In this document: positions 9,424 through 19,388 of the stretch, piece after piece | How the letters are laid out: each line of letters begins with the position of its first letter | How positions within the stretch are numbered: the first letter of the stretch is position 1 | Source: [Actinobacillus] rossii | GTDB taxonomy: Bacteria; Pseudomonadota; Gammaproteobacteria; Enterobacterales; Pasteurellaceae | NCBI GenBank assembly: GCA_900444965.1 | Contig: UFRQ01000003.1 | Coordinates: 1,426,001 to 1,490,000, forward strand | Direction: 5' to 3' | Length of the DNA: 64,000 bases | Made by a program: the position numbers and the translations under genes | The notes under the pieces: model-generated | The model's input: only the letters and a program-made list of their open reading frames with translations | Told to the model about the DNA's origin: nothing | Database searches by the model: none

Positions 9424-9460
9424 AATATTTCCTCATAAGTAAAACTTAAGTTATCAAAAG

Positions 9461-9501
9461 TAAAGTGCGGTCAAAAACAGAAATATTTTTAACCGCACTT
9501 T
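9461..9501 (-). terminator. Dyad terminator of the afu operon
   Basis: AAAGTGCGGTcaaaaa and tttttaACCGCACTTT form an uptake-sequence stem just downstream of afuC and upstream of the nucleoside hydrolase. Confidence 0.8.
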
Positions 9502-9508
9502 ATATTAC

Positions 9509-10564
9509 TTATTCTTTATTAAGCAAGAATATCCCGTGTTCTGACAAATGGACATAGGCTTTGTCTGCATCTGGATTAAAATCTTCAGGGTTACTATTGA
9601 TTAATAAATCTTTACCGCCCCAAGTTGCCACAATTTCCCAGTGGTTTCCCATATACACGGCTGATTTAATGTCACAGGCTTGTGCTGTTTCACCTTGACC
9701 TTGCAACGATATCGCTTCAGGTCGAATACCGACTAGGCATTCACCATCTGAAATACCAAACCCCGCTGCATTTGGTAAGTTAAATTGATAACCGTTGATT
9801 GTCACTGTGTTTTGAGAAATGGTGCCCTCGAAGATGCTACTTTCGCCCATAAAGTTCGCAAGGAATAGGGAATTAGGACGCAAATAGAGCTCTTTGGCTG
9901 GCGCTTTTTGCATAATTTTACCTTTATTCATTACAATGACTTCATCAGACACAGCGAAAGCTTCTGTTTGGTCATGCGTAACATAAAGGCTAGTAATACC
10001 TAAGCGTTGTTGTAATTCGCGAATTTTTTCACGCATTGAACGGCGCAAATTCGCGTCTAAGTTACTTAATGGCTCATCAAATAACAACACTTTAGGTTTT
10101 AATACTAGAGCGCGAGCTAATGCGACACGTTGTTGTTGCCCACCTGAAATTTGATCGACGAAACGATCTTCAAAACCGGCTAAGTCGACTAATTCTAAGG
10201 CTTCTTTGACACGTTGTTTGCGTTCTTCTGCGTTTACGCCCTGCATACGTAATCCATAGCCTACATTATCGCCAATGGACATATGTGGAAAGAGTGCGTA
10301 AGACTGGAACACAATACAAATATCACGGTTTTGGATTGATGATTTAGTGACATCTTCACCATCAATAAAAATTTGTCCTGATGTTGGGTTTTCTAAACCA
10401 GCCACTAAGCGAAGAACAGTCGTTTTACCGCATCCAGAAGGACCGAGCAATGTGACCATCGTACCGCGTTTAATGGTTAAGTCTAAATTATCAATTACCG
10501 TTGCTTTACCGAAAGATTTGGTAATGTTTTTCAATACTAAGAAATCATCGTTTTTTGTTGTCAT
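9509..10564 (-). CDS. afuC: ABC transporter ATP-binding protein AfuC
   Basis: 351 residues. Walker [10 protein letters not shown] (about 39-47), Q-loop FQSYALFPH, signature ISGGQQQR, Walker [12 protein letters not shown] and the H-loop YVTHDQTEA are intact; a C-terminal TOBE-like domain (about 240-345) follows. It powers AfuAB uptake at the inner membrane. The family was first called ferric-ion (FbpC/HitC-like). Work on Actinobacillus pleuropneumoniae AfuABC showed hexose-phosphate transport, so phosphorylated sugars are the likelier cargo. Last gene of the operon. Confidence 0.92.
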   Translation of the reverse strand: MTTKNDDFLVLKNITKSFGKATVIDNLDLTIKRGTMVTLLGPSGCGKTTVLRLVAGLENPTSGQIFIDGEDVTKSSIQNRDICIVFQSYALFPHMSIGDNVGYGLRMQGVNAEERKQRVKEALELVDLAGFEDRFVDQISGGQQQRVALARALVLKPKVLLFDEPLSNLDANLRRSMREKIRELQQRLGITSLYVTHDQTEAFAVSDEVIVMNKGKIMQKAPAKELYLRPNSLFLANFMGESSIFEGTISQNTVTINGYQFNLPNAAGFGISDGECLVGIRPEAISLQGQGETAQACDIKSAVYMGNHWEIVATWGGKDLLINSNPEDFNPDADKAYVHLSEHGIFLLNKE

Positions 10565-10593
10565 AATTTGGTACTGCCTTTATTTCTTCTTAG

Positions 10594-10650
10594 GGTGAGT
10601 GGCAACCCACCGCCAATCTATGTTTTAATGATGGGCTAGTAAGCCCACCT
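10594..10650 (-). repeat. Two short hairpins in the afuB-afuC spacer
   Basis: TGGGCT/AGCCCA (10632-10647, loop AGTA) is a clean stem. GGTG...CACC (10594-10611) is an imperfect one. They are GC-rich relative to the surroundings and look like small dispersed intergenic palindromes; they may tune afuC expression or mRNA stability. Confidence 0.5.
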
Positions 10651-10678
10651 TACGTTTGAGTTAAAAGTGCGGTCGATT

Positions 10679-12736
10679 TTAATCGGATTTTTTGGCTTTA
10701 GATTTAGCAATACGTGTATCGCCTACAATCCAGTCAAAGAATAAAATAATTGCCATCATTACCACGATTAAAATTGAACCATAAGCAATAGCAACACCGT
10801 ATTCACCATCTTCTACGCGGTTTAGAATATACGCCGTTGCGACGCGTGTATCTGCAGTAACTAAGAAGATAATCGCACTAACAGTTGTCATCGCACGTAC
10901 GAAACTGGTTACAAGTGCAGAAAGTAATGCGGGTTTTAATAATGGGAATACGATAAAGCAAATCGTTTTGAACGAAGAACCTTTAAGAGAAAGGGAGGCT
11001 TCATCAAGTGATTTATCTAATTGGCCTAAACCCGCAATTGCAGCACGCATACCAATTGGTAAGTCGCGCATCACCATTGAGATAATAATAATAACTCCAG
11101 TACCTGTAATATACATTGGCGCATCGTTGAATGCTAAAATGTAAGATACACCAGCTACTGTGCCAGGAACTGCAAAACAAAGCATGGTTAAGAATTCCAA
11201 TGTTTTTTTGCCTTGGAAATCTTTACGGACGACGATATATGCAATCAATAAACCAAATAGGGCAGTTAATGGTGCCGCGATACCTGCATATAACATAGTA
11301 TTTAAGAGTGATGGCCAAGCACCGTCACTGAAACCTTGTCCGAACATAAGTTCATAGTTACGAGTCGTTAACGTATAATCCACGCCCCAGTTTACGGTGA
11401 AACTACCGTAAAAAATGCTGCCATAAAGCACAATATTGAAAAGGACCCAAAAACCGAGCATAGCGATAATGGTTAATTTCAATCCACTCGGCAAGTCTTG
11501 CACATCACCACGATAGGATTTTCCTGATACTGTGACATAGGAACGGTTACCAATCCACATATATTGCACAACGAAGATTAACAAGGAGAAGATTAATAGG
11601 ATCGAACCAAGCGTACTCGCTGAAGCATAATCAAGTTGTGAACCCGCAATATAGAAATAAATTTGGGTGGCGATAACGTCGAAACTACCGCCTAAAACTA
11701 ATGGGTTACTAAAGTCCGCAAGTGATTGAACAAACACAATTAAGAACGAGTTTGCTAGTGCCGGACGAAGGAGTGGGAAAATAATGTTATAGAATGTTTG
11801 ATAACGATTTGCACGTAAAGTATAAGATGCTTCTTCAATAGACGGATGAATCGATTTCAATGCACCATCTAGAATCATAAATGAAATTGGCGAAAAGGCA
11901 AGAATTTGCGCGATTGCGATACCGTTAAAACCATATAACCAGTTTGGATTGTTAAAACCGAAATGTTCTGATAAGAACTCTGTGACATATCCTGAACGCC
12001 CCAGCATCAGTGTAACACCTAAACCTACCACGAATGGTGGCGTTACAATCGGCAAAATAGAGAAGATCTTACCAATGAAAGCAGTGCGTCGTGCAATTCG
12101 AGTTGTGTAAAGCGCAAAAGCTAAACCAAAAACAGTCGAAACAATCCCTACAAATCCCGATAGTGCTAAGGAATTAATGATAACACGTGCGATATAGCTT
12201 TGGCTTAAAATGCGTAAAACTTGTTCTGGTGCAAAAGTATCTCCATCGTAAAACATGGAGATTAAAATTGCCAAAGTTGGATACACAATAAAGAAGAAAA
12301 TCAACAAGATAATTGCTAATAGTGATGCGATGATAAACTTATCACCTTGCATGATTTTCAATTTTGCTAAGGCAAATGTGGCAAGTGCGGTCAATGTTGT
12401 TAACAAAATAATGACCGAATAACCCATTGAGATTTTATAAATTGTCGCACTAATAAAGGCAAATAATGCTGTGAATATGACTAATGCTAATTCTGCCTTG
12501 GCTTGTGTTGCAACGGGTAAGTTAAGTTTAGGAATAATAAAAAAGCCAATCAAAGGCAAAAACCATAAAATAGTTAAATTTGCCGATGACCAACCCATCG
12601 CTTCATAAAACTCATCGGCAGAACTCTCTAACAAACCGTAATCGAGAGCCTGAGATGGAAGTATGATAAATGCGATTATGGATAGTAATAGCCAAAAGTT
12701 TGGCGATTGCGTAAAAGGAACTTTTGCGGAACTCAT
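10679..12736 (-). CDS. afuB: ABC transporter permease AfuB (fused two-permease type)
   Basis: 685 residues from the ATG at 12736 (GAGG upstream); a TTG 12 bp earlier is unlikely. About 12 membrane segments are arranged as two fused binding-protein-dependent permease domains. Each has an EAA-type cytoplasmic loop (SIEEASYTLRANRYQTFYNIIFPLLRP about residue 305-330 and LDEASLSLKGSSFKTICFIVFPLLKP near 600). It forms the channel for AfuA ligands with AfuC. Fused FbpB-type permeases of this length are normal for the family. Confidence 0.92.
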   Translation of the reverse strand: MSSAKVPFTQSPNFWLLLSIIAFIILPSQALDYGLLESSADEFYEAMGWSSANLTILWFLPLIGFFIIPKLNLPVATQAKAELALVIFTALFAFISATIYKISMGYSVIILLTTLTALATFALAKLKIMQGDKFIIASLLAIILLIFFFIVYPTLAILISMFYDGDTFAPEQVLRILSQSYIARVIINSLALSGFVGIVSTVFGLAFALYTTRIARRTAFIGKIFSILPIVTPPFVVGLGVTLMLGRSGYVTEFLSEHFGFNNPNWLYGFNGIAIAQILAFSPISFMILDGALKSIHPSIEEASYTLRANRYQTFYNIIFPLLRPALANSFLIVFVQSLADFSNPLVLGGSFDVIATQIYFYIAGSQLDYASASTLGSILLIFSLLIFVVQYMWIGNRSYVTVSGKSYRGDVQDLPSGLKLTIIAMLGFWVLFNIVLYGSIFYGSFTVNWGVDYTLTTRNYELMFGQGFSDGAWPSLLNTMLYAGIAAPLTALFGLLIAYIVVRKDFQGKKTLEFLTMLCFAVPGTVAGVSYILAFNDAPMYITGTGVIIIISMVMRDLPIGMRAAIAGLGQLDKSLDEASLSLKGSSFKTICFIVFPLLKPALLSALVTSFVRAMTTVSAIIFLVTADTRVATAYILNRVEDGEYGVAIAYGSILIVVMMAIILFFDWIVGDTRIAKSKAKKSD

Positions 12737-12754
12737 ACAACCTCGCAATTAGTG

Positions 12755-12774
12755 GGGCGAACAATAATTCGCCC
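12755..12774 (-). repeat. Hairpin between the second afuA and afuB
   Basis: GGGCGAA (12755-12761) and TTCGCCC (12768-12774) form a perfect 7-bp stem with loop CAATAA. It lies 3' of the binding-protein gene, a common position for mRNA-stabilising or partial-termination hairpins that keep binding protein in excess over permease. Confidence 0.55.
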
Positions 12775-12838
12775 TTAATATTATTAGAAGTCAGACAATT
12801 TATTATTCATCTGACAGGTTCATTAAATTTCATTATAT

Positions 12839-13876
12839 TTATTTGGCTAATTTTACTTCGTCAACCCATTTGGTTATTAAGCGTTTGCGTAAATCACTTG
12901 AACCATATTTATCAAAATCATAGTTGATGAGGTTAATCGATTTAAAATCTAGCGCATAAGGCGATTGTTTTGCTTGTGTATTGGTTAAAATTTGATGTGT
13001 TTCACCTTTCTGCCAAGATAATTCTTGGGCTTCTTTGGATAATGCCCAGTCAACAAATTTTTTGGCATTTTCAAGATTACGCGCGCCTTTAATGATGCTT
13101 ACACCACCAATTTCATATCCTGTTCCTTCGCAAGGGACAATGATATCCACTGGGGCACCTTTTTCTTTTTCTAAAGAGTGTTCATGTAAGAAACCAATAC
13201 CAATAGCCGCTTCACCGCGAGCGGTATTGCGTGTTGCTGTATTACCTGATTTCGTATATTGAGAAACATTTTTATGTAATGCTTTCAAATAGTCGTAAGC
13301 TTTATCTTCACCCCAAAGTTGCATAAAGGTGGCTAATGCAGTGTAAGCTGTGCCAGAGCTTTGTGGATCGGCTGCTTGAATCTCATTTTTTAAACGAGGA
13401 TCTGTTAAATCTTTCCAACATTTAGGAACTGGGATATTCAGTTTAGCCAAGCGTTCTGTATTGACACCGAATCCTAATACACCAAGATAAATTGCAGAAG
13501 AATAATTACCTTTTACTTTGGCAGGATCTTTTAGTGAGTCAGGAATATATTGTAAATTGGGTGACTTGTATGGCACCAGTAAGCCCATTTCGCCTGCTTG
13601 GCTGTGTGGATCTAGTGTACCACCATACCAAACATCGCCTTGCGGATTCGCTTTTTCAGCATCAATTTTAGCTAAAATTGAGCCTGTGCCACCGCGAATA
13701 AAGCTTGTTTTGATCCCTGTTTTTTTCTCAAATGCCATCGTTTCTTGCTCACACATCGTATTTTGTGCAGAACAATACACAACTAAACGGCCTGTATCAG
13801 CAACAACATTTTGACTAAAAGTTAAACATCCTAATAAACCAGCCGAAAGTGATAAAGTAATTTTTGAAATTTTCAT
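12839..13876 (-). CDS. afuA: Periplasmic sugar-phosphate binding protein, AfuA paralogue 2
   Basis: 345 residues with signal peptide (cleavage near NVVA/DTGR). It is a type II solute-binding protein with the AfuA pattern: VVYCSAQNTMCE, FIRGGTGSILAKIDAEK, GDVWYGGTLDP, ADPQSSGTAYTA and IVPCEGTGYEIGG. It is clearly a tandem paralogue of the upstream gene. In the ligand region it has FLHEH where the other copy has FLHDY; in A. pleuropneumoniae the His-Asp pair contacts the sugar phosphate (from memory), so specificity may differ. An uptake-sequence dyad separates the copies, which could reduce its expression. Confidence 0.9.
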   Translation of the reverse strand: MKISKITLSLSAGLLGCLTFSQNVVADTGRLVVYCSAQNTMCEQETMAFEKKTGIKTSFIRGGTGSILAKIDAEKANPQGDVWYGGTLDPHSQAGEMGLLVPYKSPNLQYIPDSLKDPAKVKGNYSSAIYLGVLGFGVNTERLAKLNIPVPKCWKDLTDPRLKNEIQAADPQSSGTAYTALATFMQLWGEDKAYDYLKALHKNVSQYTKSGNTATRNTARGEAAIGIGFLHEHSLEKEKGAPVDIIVPCEGTGYEIGGVSIIKGARNLENAKKFVDWALSKEAQELSWQKGETHQILTNTQAKQSPYALDFKSINLINYDFDKYGSSDLRKRLITKWVDEVKLAK

Positions 13877-13913
13877 AGGCTTTCTTTCCCTTATATAATC
13901 ATCAGATAATATA

Positions 13914-13937
13914 ACCGCACTTAGTATTAAGTGCGGT
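13914..13937 (-). terminator. Uptake-sequence dyad between the two afuA genes
   Basis: AACCGCACTTA and TAAGTGCGGT pair with a tiny loop. On the minus strand there is only a short, AT-rich tail, so it probably attenuates rather than stops transcription into the second afuA. Confidence 0.6.
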
Positions 13938-13958
13938 CAATTTCTGAGAAGTTTTAGA

Positions 13959-14999
13959 TTATTTTGCTAATTTAACTTCTTGAACCCATTTTTCAATTAA
14001 ACGTTTACGTTCTTCCGCAGCACCATATTTTTCAAAATCATAATCGATTAAGTTTAATTTGGTCGGATCGAATGCTGTTGGAGATTGTTGTGCTTTAGTA
14101 TTGGTTAAAGTTTGGTGAGCATTTCCTTTTCGCCATGCCGTTTCTTGACCTTCAGGTGAAAGTACGAAATCTACAAATAACTTAGCGTTATCTAAATTAC
14201 GTGCACCTTTAATAATACCTAAGCCGCCTAATTCATAACCGGTACCTTCGCATGGAACTATTAATTCGAGCGGAGCACCTTGTTGTTTTTCTACGGCATA
14301 GTCATGTAAGAATCCAATACCAATGGTCGCTTCACCACGAGCAGTGTTACGTGATGGCGTGATACCTGATTTCGTATATTGTGAAATATTTGGGTGTAAT
14401 TGTTTGAAGTAATCAAATGCAGCTTGTTCGCCCCAAAGTTGGACGAAGGTCGCGATTGCTGTATAAGCAGTGCCTGAACTTTGTGGGTCTGCGATTTGAA
14501 TTTCGCCTTTTAAGCGCGGATCATTTAAGTCTTTCCAACATTTTGGTACATCTTTGATACCTAATTTAGCAAGACGTTCTGTATTCACACCAAAACCTAA
14601 AATTCCCATATAAACTGCAGAAGCATAGTTACCTTTAACTTTAGCAGGGTCTTGGAATTTTGGCATAATATCATCAATATTTTTTGAACGATAAGGTTCT
14701 AATAAGCCCATTTCAGCCGCTTGTGCTTGTGGGTCAAATGTACCGCCATACCATACGTCGGCTTGTGGGTTACCTTTTTCTGCTTCTACTTTGGCAAAGG
14801 TTGAGCCTGAACCATTACGAATAAATTGCGTTTTCACATCATGTTTTTCTGAGAAAGCTTTAGTGACGGCTTCACACATTTCGTTAGTGGCAGAACAGTA
14901 AACAGTTAAACGGCCCTTTGCCTCAGCAGCTGCTGAAAATACCATTCCAACGCCGATAAGCGCAGTTGTTATGGCTAAAGAAATAGGTTTTAATCTCAT
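13959..14999 (-). CDS. afuA: Periplasmic sugar-phosphate binding protein AfuA, paralogue 1
   Basis: 346 residues; signal peptide MRLKPISLAITTALIGVG ending near AEA/KGRL. Motifs parallel paralogue 2: VYCSATNEMCEAV, FIRNGSGSTFAKVEAEK, ADVWYGGTFDP, ADPQSSGTAYTA, FLHDY and IVPCEGTGYELGG. It is first in the operon behind a CRP-type promoter, with a good Shine-Dalgarno (AGGAG). By position and by its FLHDY pair it is the better candidate for the canonical hexose-phosphate receptor. Confidence 0.92.
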   Translation of the reverse strand: MRLKPISLAITTALIGVGMVFSAAAEAKGRLTVYCSATNEMCEAVTKAFSEKHDVKTQFIRNGSGSTFAKVEAEKGNPQADVWYGGTFDPQAQAAEMGLLEPYRSKNIDDIMPKFQDPAKVKGNYASAVYMGILGFGVNTERLAKLGIKDVPKCWKDLNDPRLKGEIQIADPQSSGTAYTAIATFVQLWGEQAAFDYFKQLHPNISQYTKSGITPSRNTARGEATIGIGFLHDYAVEKQQGAPLELIVPCEGTGYELGGLGIIKGARNLDNAKLFVDFVLSPEGQETAWRKGNAHQTLTNTKAQQSPTAFDPTKLNLIDYDFEKYGAAEERKRLIEKWVQEVKLAK

Positions 15000-15033
15000 G
15001 TTATACTCCTAGTATGAATAAAAACGGTTTCAT

Positions 15034-15074
15034 TCTATACGAATAAAAGAGCAATTACCGTGAACTGTGTCACA
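15034..15074 (-). promoter_or_regulatory. CRP-dependent afu promoter
   Basis: CGTGA (15059-15063), N6, TCACA (15070-15074) matches the CRP consensus at 9 of 10 core bases. On the minus strand a TATAGA -10 box (15039-15034) follows. The site centre is about 40 bp upstream of the expected start, a class II CRP arrangement. Confidence 0.65.
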
Positions 15075-15165
15075 AATTTTATCTTTTACGCATCATTGTT
15101 TAAGTGCGGTCAGATTTGCGTTAGAATAATCTTTATTAATTTTTCTTTTAAACTGAATTATTCTC

Positions 15166-16095
15166 ATGAAACCCACTTTTCTTGAATTACGTCATTTACG
15201 TACATTGATTGCATTGAAAACGACAGGCTCTGTATCACAGGCCGCACAACTCGTTTATTTAACACAATCTGCACTTTCCCATCAGTTAAAAGCGCTTGAA
15301 GATCAATATGGTTTGCCTTTATTTGAACGTAAAAGCAACCCTTTGCGATTCACTGCAGCAGGGGAGCGATTAATTCAGCTTGCTCATGATATTTTGCCGA
15401 AAGTACTTGAAGCGGAAAGAGATTTATCACGAGTACGAGATGGTGAGGCAGGACAATTACGTATCGCAGTTGAATGCCATACTTGTTTTGATTGGCTAAT
15501 GCCTGCAATGGATAATTTTCGTCAGCATTGGCCATTAGTCGAATTGGATATCGTGTCAGGGTTTCATACGGATACGGTCGGCTTGCTGTTGACAGATCGT
15601 GCTGATTGGGCGATTGTTTCTGAAGTGGATGAGACGGATGGAATTATTCATAAACCTTTATTTTCCTATGAGATGGTGGGACTGTGCGCGAAAGATCACC
15701 CATTAGCCGCAAAAGATGTTTGGGATGCTGAAGATTTTGCTAATGAAACGTGGATTACCTATCCTGTTCCCGATGATATGCTTGATCTTCTGCGCAAAGT
15801 GCTGAAACCAGCCGGAATTAATCCCGAACGTCGTACGAGTGAACTAACTATTGCAATTATTCAATTGGTAGCCAGTAAGCGAGGAGTGGCTGCATTGCCG
15901 TTTTGGGCGGCGCAGCCTTATTTAGAACGCGGTTATGTTGTCGCGCGTAAGATTACGCAAAAAGGTTTACAAAGTAATTTATATTGTGCTTTTCGTGAAA
16001 GTGATGCTCAACGTGCTTATATAGAAGATTTCTACGAAACTGTAAAAGCACAAAGTTTTTCAACCTTGCCAGGCTTGTTAGTTTTGGAGTTATAA
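15166..16095 (+). CDS. metR: LysR-type regulator MetR
   Basis: 309 residues. The N-terminal LysR helix-turn-helix (LRHLRTLIALKTTGSVSQAAQLVYLTQSALSHQLKALE, about 8-46) is followed by a periplasmic-binding-like effector domain with VECHTCFDWLMPA, the segment typical of MetR. MetR activates methionine genes such as metE and metH with homocysteine as coeffector. It is 2 bp upstream of azlC and co-directional, so the AzlCD exporter may be part of its output. The afu operon diverges from it. Confidence 0.9.
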   Translation: MKPTFLELRHLRTLIALKTTGSVSQAAQLVYLTQSALSHQLKALEDQYGLPLFERKSNPLRFTAAGERLIQLAHDILPKVLEAERDLSRVRDGEAGQLRIAVECHTCFDWLMPAMDNFRQHWPLVELDIVSGFHTDTVGLLLTDRADWAIVSEVDETDGIIHKPLFSYEMVGLCAKDHPLAAKDVWDAEDFANETWITYPVPDDMLDLLRKVLKPAGINPERRTSELTIAIIQLVASKRGVAALPFWAAQPYLERGYVVARKITQKGLQSNLYCAFRESDAQRAYIEDFYETVKAQSFSTLPGLLVLEL

Positions 16096-16097
16096 CT

Positions 16098-16853
16098 GTG
16101 GCAACAAAACAACAAATTTGGGCAGCTGCTAAGGCGGCTTTTCCTTATTCCTCACCGATGATTTCAGGTTTTTTGTTTCTAGGTATTTCCTACGGCGTTT
16201 ATATGAAAGCCCTTGGTTTTGACGTGTGGTATCCCTTTTTCGCTGCTTTGTTTATTTACGCAGGTTCGGTTGAGTTTATTGTTGCTGCTTCGCTGGTTGC
16301 GCCCTTTGCCCCATTGGCAACACTATTAGTTTGTATCATGGTAAGTGGACGCCAAGTCTTTTATGGTATTTCGATGCTTGAAAAATATGGCGCACAAAAT
16401 GGCAAAAAACGTTGGTATATGATTATCGGATTGGTCGATGAAGCCTTTTCATTAAACTATATGGCAAAAATTCCACCACACTTGGATAAAGGTTGGTATT
16501 ACTTTTGGGTAACCTTGTTTTTGCAAATTTATTGGGTAAGTGGCGCTGTCATTGGGAATTTATTTGGTAATATTTTGCCTTTTAGCCTTAAAGGTGTGGA
16601 ATTCGCTATGACCGCATTATTTATCATTATTTTTGCGGAAAATTGGATGAAAGAAAAATCCCACGAAAGTGCCTTAATTGGTTTAGGTGTCGCCTTGTTT
16701 TTCCTAATTACCGTAGGAAAAGAGCATTTTCTGATTCCAACATTGTTGACAATTTGGGGCGTGTTAACTTTACGTCGTCCAAAATTAAGCAGCAAATTAG
16801 AACGTATTGAAAGCACAACTAACCATGTGGTAGGAGAGCAAAATGACGCTTAA
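16098..16853 (+). CDS. azlC: AzlC-family branched-chain or methionine amino-acid exporter, large subunit
   Basis: 251 residues starting at GTG (16098) with TTGGAG upstream. Six to eight hydrophobic segments and the AzlC motif FLFLGISYGVYMKALGFDVWYPFFAALFIYAGSVEF-like N-terminus identify the family; AzlCD/YgaZH pairs export branched-chain amino acids and methionine. Coupling to metR supports methionine. It overlaps the small partner by 11 bp. Confidence 0.87.
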   Translation: MATKQQIWAAAKAAFPYSSPMISGFLFLGISYGVYMKALGFDVWYPFFAALFIYAGSVEFIVAASLVAPFAPLATLLVCIMVSGRQVFYGISMLEKYGAQNGKKRWYMIIGLVDEAFSLNYMAKIPPHLDKGWYYFWVTLFLQIYWVSGAVIGNLFGNILPFSLKGVEFAMTALFIIIFAENWMKEKSHESALIGLGVALFFLITVGKEHFLIPTLLTIWGVLTLRRPKLSSKLERIESTTNHVVGEQNDA

Positions 16854-17172
16854 TGAACAAATTATTACCATTGTTATGGGCGTTGTTGGCGTACAATTTT
16901 GCCGTTTAGTGCCTTTTTGGTTGTTCCCTGCTAACCGCCCGATTCCTGAATATATTCGTTATTTGGGTAAAGTTTTGCCTGCAGCGATGTTTGGGATGTT
17001 AGTGATTTATGTATATAAAAACGTGGATTTTTTCCAAGGGCATCGTGGTTTGCCTGATTTCATTGCTGGCGCGGTAACACTTGCTTTACATTTATGGAAA
17101 AAAAATATGTTTCTGTCTATGGCTGTAGGTACGATTTTGTATATGCTGTTAGTGCAGATAGTATTTGTGTAG
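16843..17172 (+). CDS. azlD: AzlD-family small subunit of the amino-acid exporter
   Basis: 109 residues with about four membrane segments and the AzlD-like RLVPFWLFPANRPIPEYIRYLGKVLPAAMFGMLVIY. The overlap with azlC (16843-16853) implies obligatory pairing. A strong terminator follows. Confidence 0.87.
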   Translation: MTLNEQIITIVMGVVGVQFCRLVPFWLFPANRPIPEYIRYLGKVLPAAMFGMLVIYVYKNVDFFQGHRGLPDFIAGAVTLALHLWKKNMFLSMAVGTILYMLLVQIVFV

Positions 17173-17189
17173 TTAATTTGTGTAGTTAA

Positions 17190-17221
17190 ATAGGGTGCGC
17201 TTTGGTCACCCTATTTTTTTA
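17190..17221. terminator. Terminator between azlD and csdE
   Basis: ATAGGGTG (17190-17197) and CACCCTAT (17207-17214) with T7. It serves azlD and, with weaker flanks, the convergent csdE. Confidence 0.88.
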
Positions 17222-17599
17222 CTTTACTTTTTTAATTTCCTGTTCGATTTGCTTTAATCCATTCAATCTCGTTTCGCTTAAACGTTGAGCAATACCAAAT
17301 GTGTTGAATAATTCCGTAACATTGAAATTACTTATTTCTTCAATGGATTTACCATTGATTTCATCAATCAAAATCGCTAATAAGCCATTCATAATTCTTG
17401 CTTCACTATAAGCTTTCAAGTTTAAAGTGCGGTCAGAATTTAATGTGATTTTTATCCATAGATTCACTTCACAGCCTTGAATTTGTTGCCATTGCGCGAG
17501 TTTTTCTGCTGTTGGTGTTGATAACGTTTTTCCAAGCTGAATGAGTTGACGGTATTTTTCTTCCCAGTTTGGTGCCGTTTTGATTTTATTTATATTCAT
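17219..17599 (-). CDS. csdE: SufE/CsdE-type sulfur acceptor protein
   Basis: 126 residues, slightly short for the family (about 138-147). The acceptor cysteine is in IQGCEVNLW (Cys43), and the tail has the RMNGLLAILIDEINGKSIEEI region typical of SufE. It accepts persulfide sulfur from a cysteine desulfurase; the neighbouring csdA, 6 bp upstream, is the obvious partner. Called CsdE rather than SufE because of that pairing. Confidence 0.88.
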   Translation of the reverse strand: MNINKIKTAPNWEEKYRQLIQLGKTLSTPTAEKLAQWQQIQGCEVNLWIKITLNSDRTLNLKAYSEARIMNGLLAILIDEINGKSIEEISNFNVTELFNTFGIAQRLSETRLNGLKQIEQEIKKVK

Positions 17600-17605
17600 T
17601 TTTTA

Positions 17606-18801
17606 TTATTCCAATAAATCCAACGTTTTTTCTAGGGCAACAAAAAAGGCATCCACATCATCTTGCGTGTTATAAGGTGCGAAACTTAAGCGTAGGGTGC
17701 TGGGAACACCTAAACGAGTAAGATAAGGCATCGCACAATGTACGCCTGTTCTTAGGGCGATATTTTGCTCTGCAAGCAATGTGGAAATATCTGCGCTAGC
17801 AATATGCTCAAACACAAAACAGACGATAGAACTAGGTTGTGGGCTGGCAAATAAACGACAATTTGAATAATTTTTTAACCGCACTTTTGTCTCTTCTGCG
17901 AGTTGAACCGCATGATGTTCTGCTTGTTCAATATCCCATTTTTTTAACCATTTTAATACCGCATTAAAACCAATAACGCCTGCGATATTGGGGGTACCCG
18001 CTTCTAAACGATAAGGTAATTCCGAAAAACGTATTTCATCTTTTGATGCAAAAGAAACCATTTTCCCACCATAGTTAAGCGGTTGAAGTTGCTCAAGTGC
18101 GGTCAATTTTCCGCTTAAAATACCGATGCCATTTGGACCATAGATTTTGTGTGCAGAGAAAGCAAGAAAGTCAGCATCCAGTTTTTGGAGATCAATTTTT
18201 ATGTGGCTGATTGCTTGAGCAGCATCCACTAAAACAAATGCGGAGCAATGTTGACGTACAACTTGAATTAAATGTTCTACAGATTGTTCTGTGCCAGTGA
18301 CATTTGAAATAAAGTTGATTGCCACTAATTTTGTACGTTCATTTAACGCAGAAATAAGCGCATTTTCATCAATCAACCAATTATCTAAAATTGGTAAAAC
18401 GTGAATTTTGGCACCGCACTTTTTCGCTATTTCGTGCCAAGTCACAAAATTAGCATGATGATCTGCTTCGCTGATAATAATTTCATCACTTTGATGAATA
18501 TAAGGAGTTAATCCATTGGCAACGGTATTGATAGCTTGCGTTGTGCCACTTGTCCAAATAATCGCACTGTCACTTTCTGCGTTGATAAGGTGGCGAACCA
18601 GTGAGCGTGCTTGTTCATAAAGTGCGGTCTGTTTGGCGTCATATTGGCTACGATGTACCGAACCCGCAGACGCATAAAATTCGCTTGTCGCGTCAATGAG
18701 TGCTTGTGGTTTAAGTGCTGTTGCCGCATTGTCGAGATAAACTACAGCATCTTGTTGTTTGAAATAAGGAAATTCTTGGCGAAATTGTTCTGGATTAAAC
18801 A

Positions 18802-18802
<1 letters not shown>
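17606..18802 (-). CDS. csdA: Cysteine desulfurase, CsdA/SufS class
   Basis: 398 residues. PLP lysine in SAHKIYGPNGIG (Lys219), LVDAAQA for PLP-ring contact and the catalytic Cys356 in RTGVHCAMPY, all in group II (SufS/CsdA) arrangement. It converts cysteine to alanine plus enzyme-bound persulfide, which CsdE receives, for Fe-S cluster or thiolation chemistry. The ATG overlaps the end of the nuclease gene by one base. Confidence 0.93.
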
Positions 18803-19299
<497 letters not shown>

Positions 19300-19388
19300 T
19301 TATATCAAAATTTTATACTTATTTAGGGTAACAATTATGGCAAATTTAGCGTAAAATATTTATATAAATTTTCAAAAAAAGTTGAATT

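Noticed and set aside
9434..9454. A second copy of the psuK palindrome before the nucleoside hydrolase gene
   Set aside because: It shares only TAAGT/ACTTA halves with a 3-bp spacer, not the 7-bp spacer and 13-bp arms, so I do not call it the same operator.
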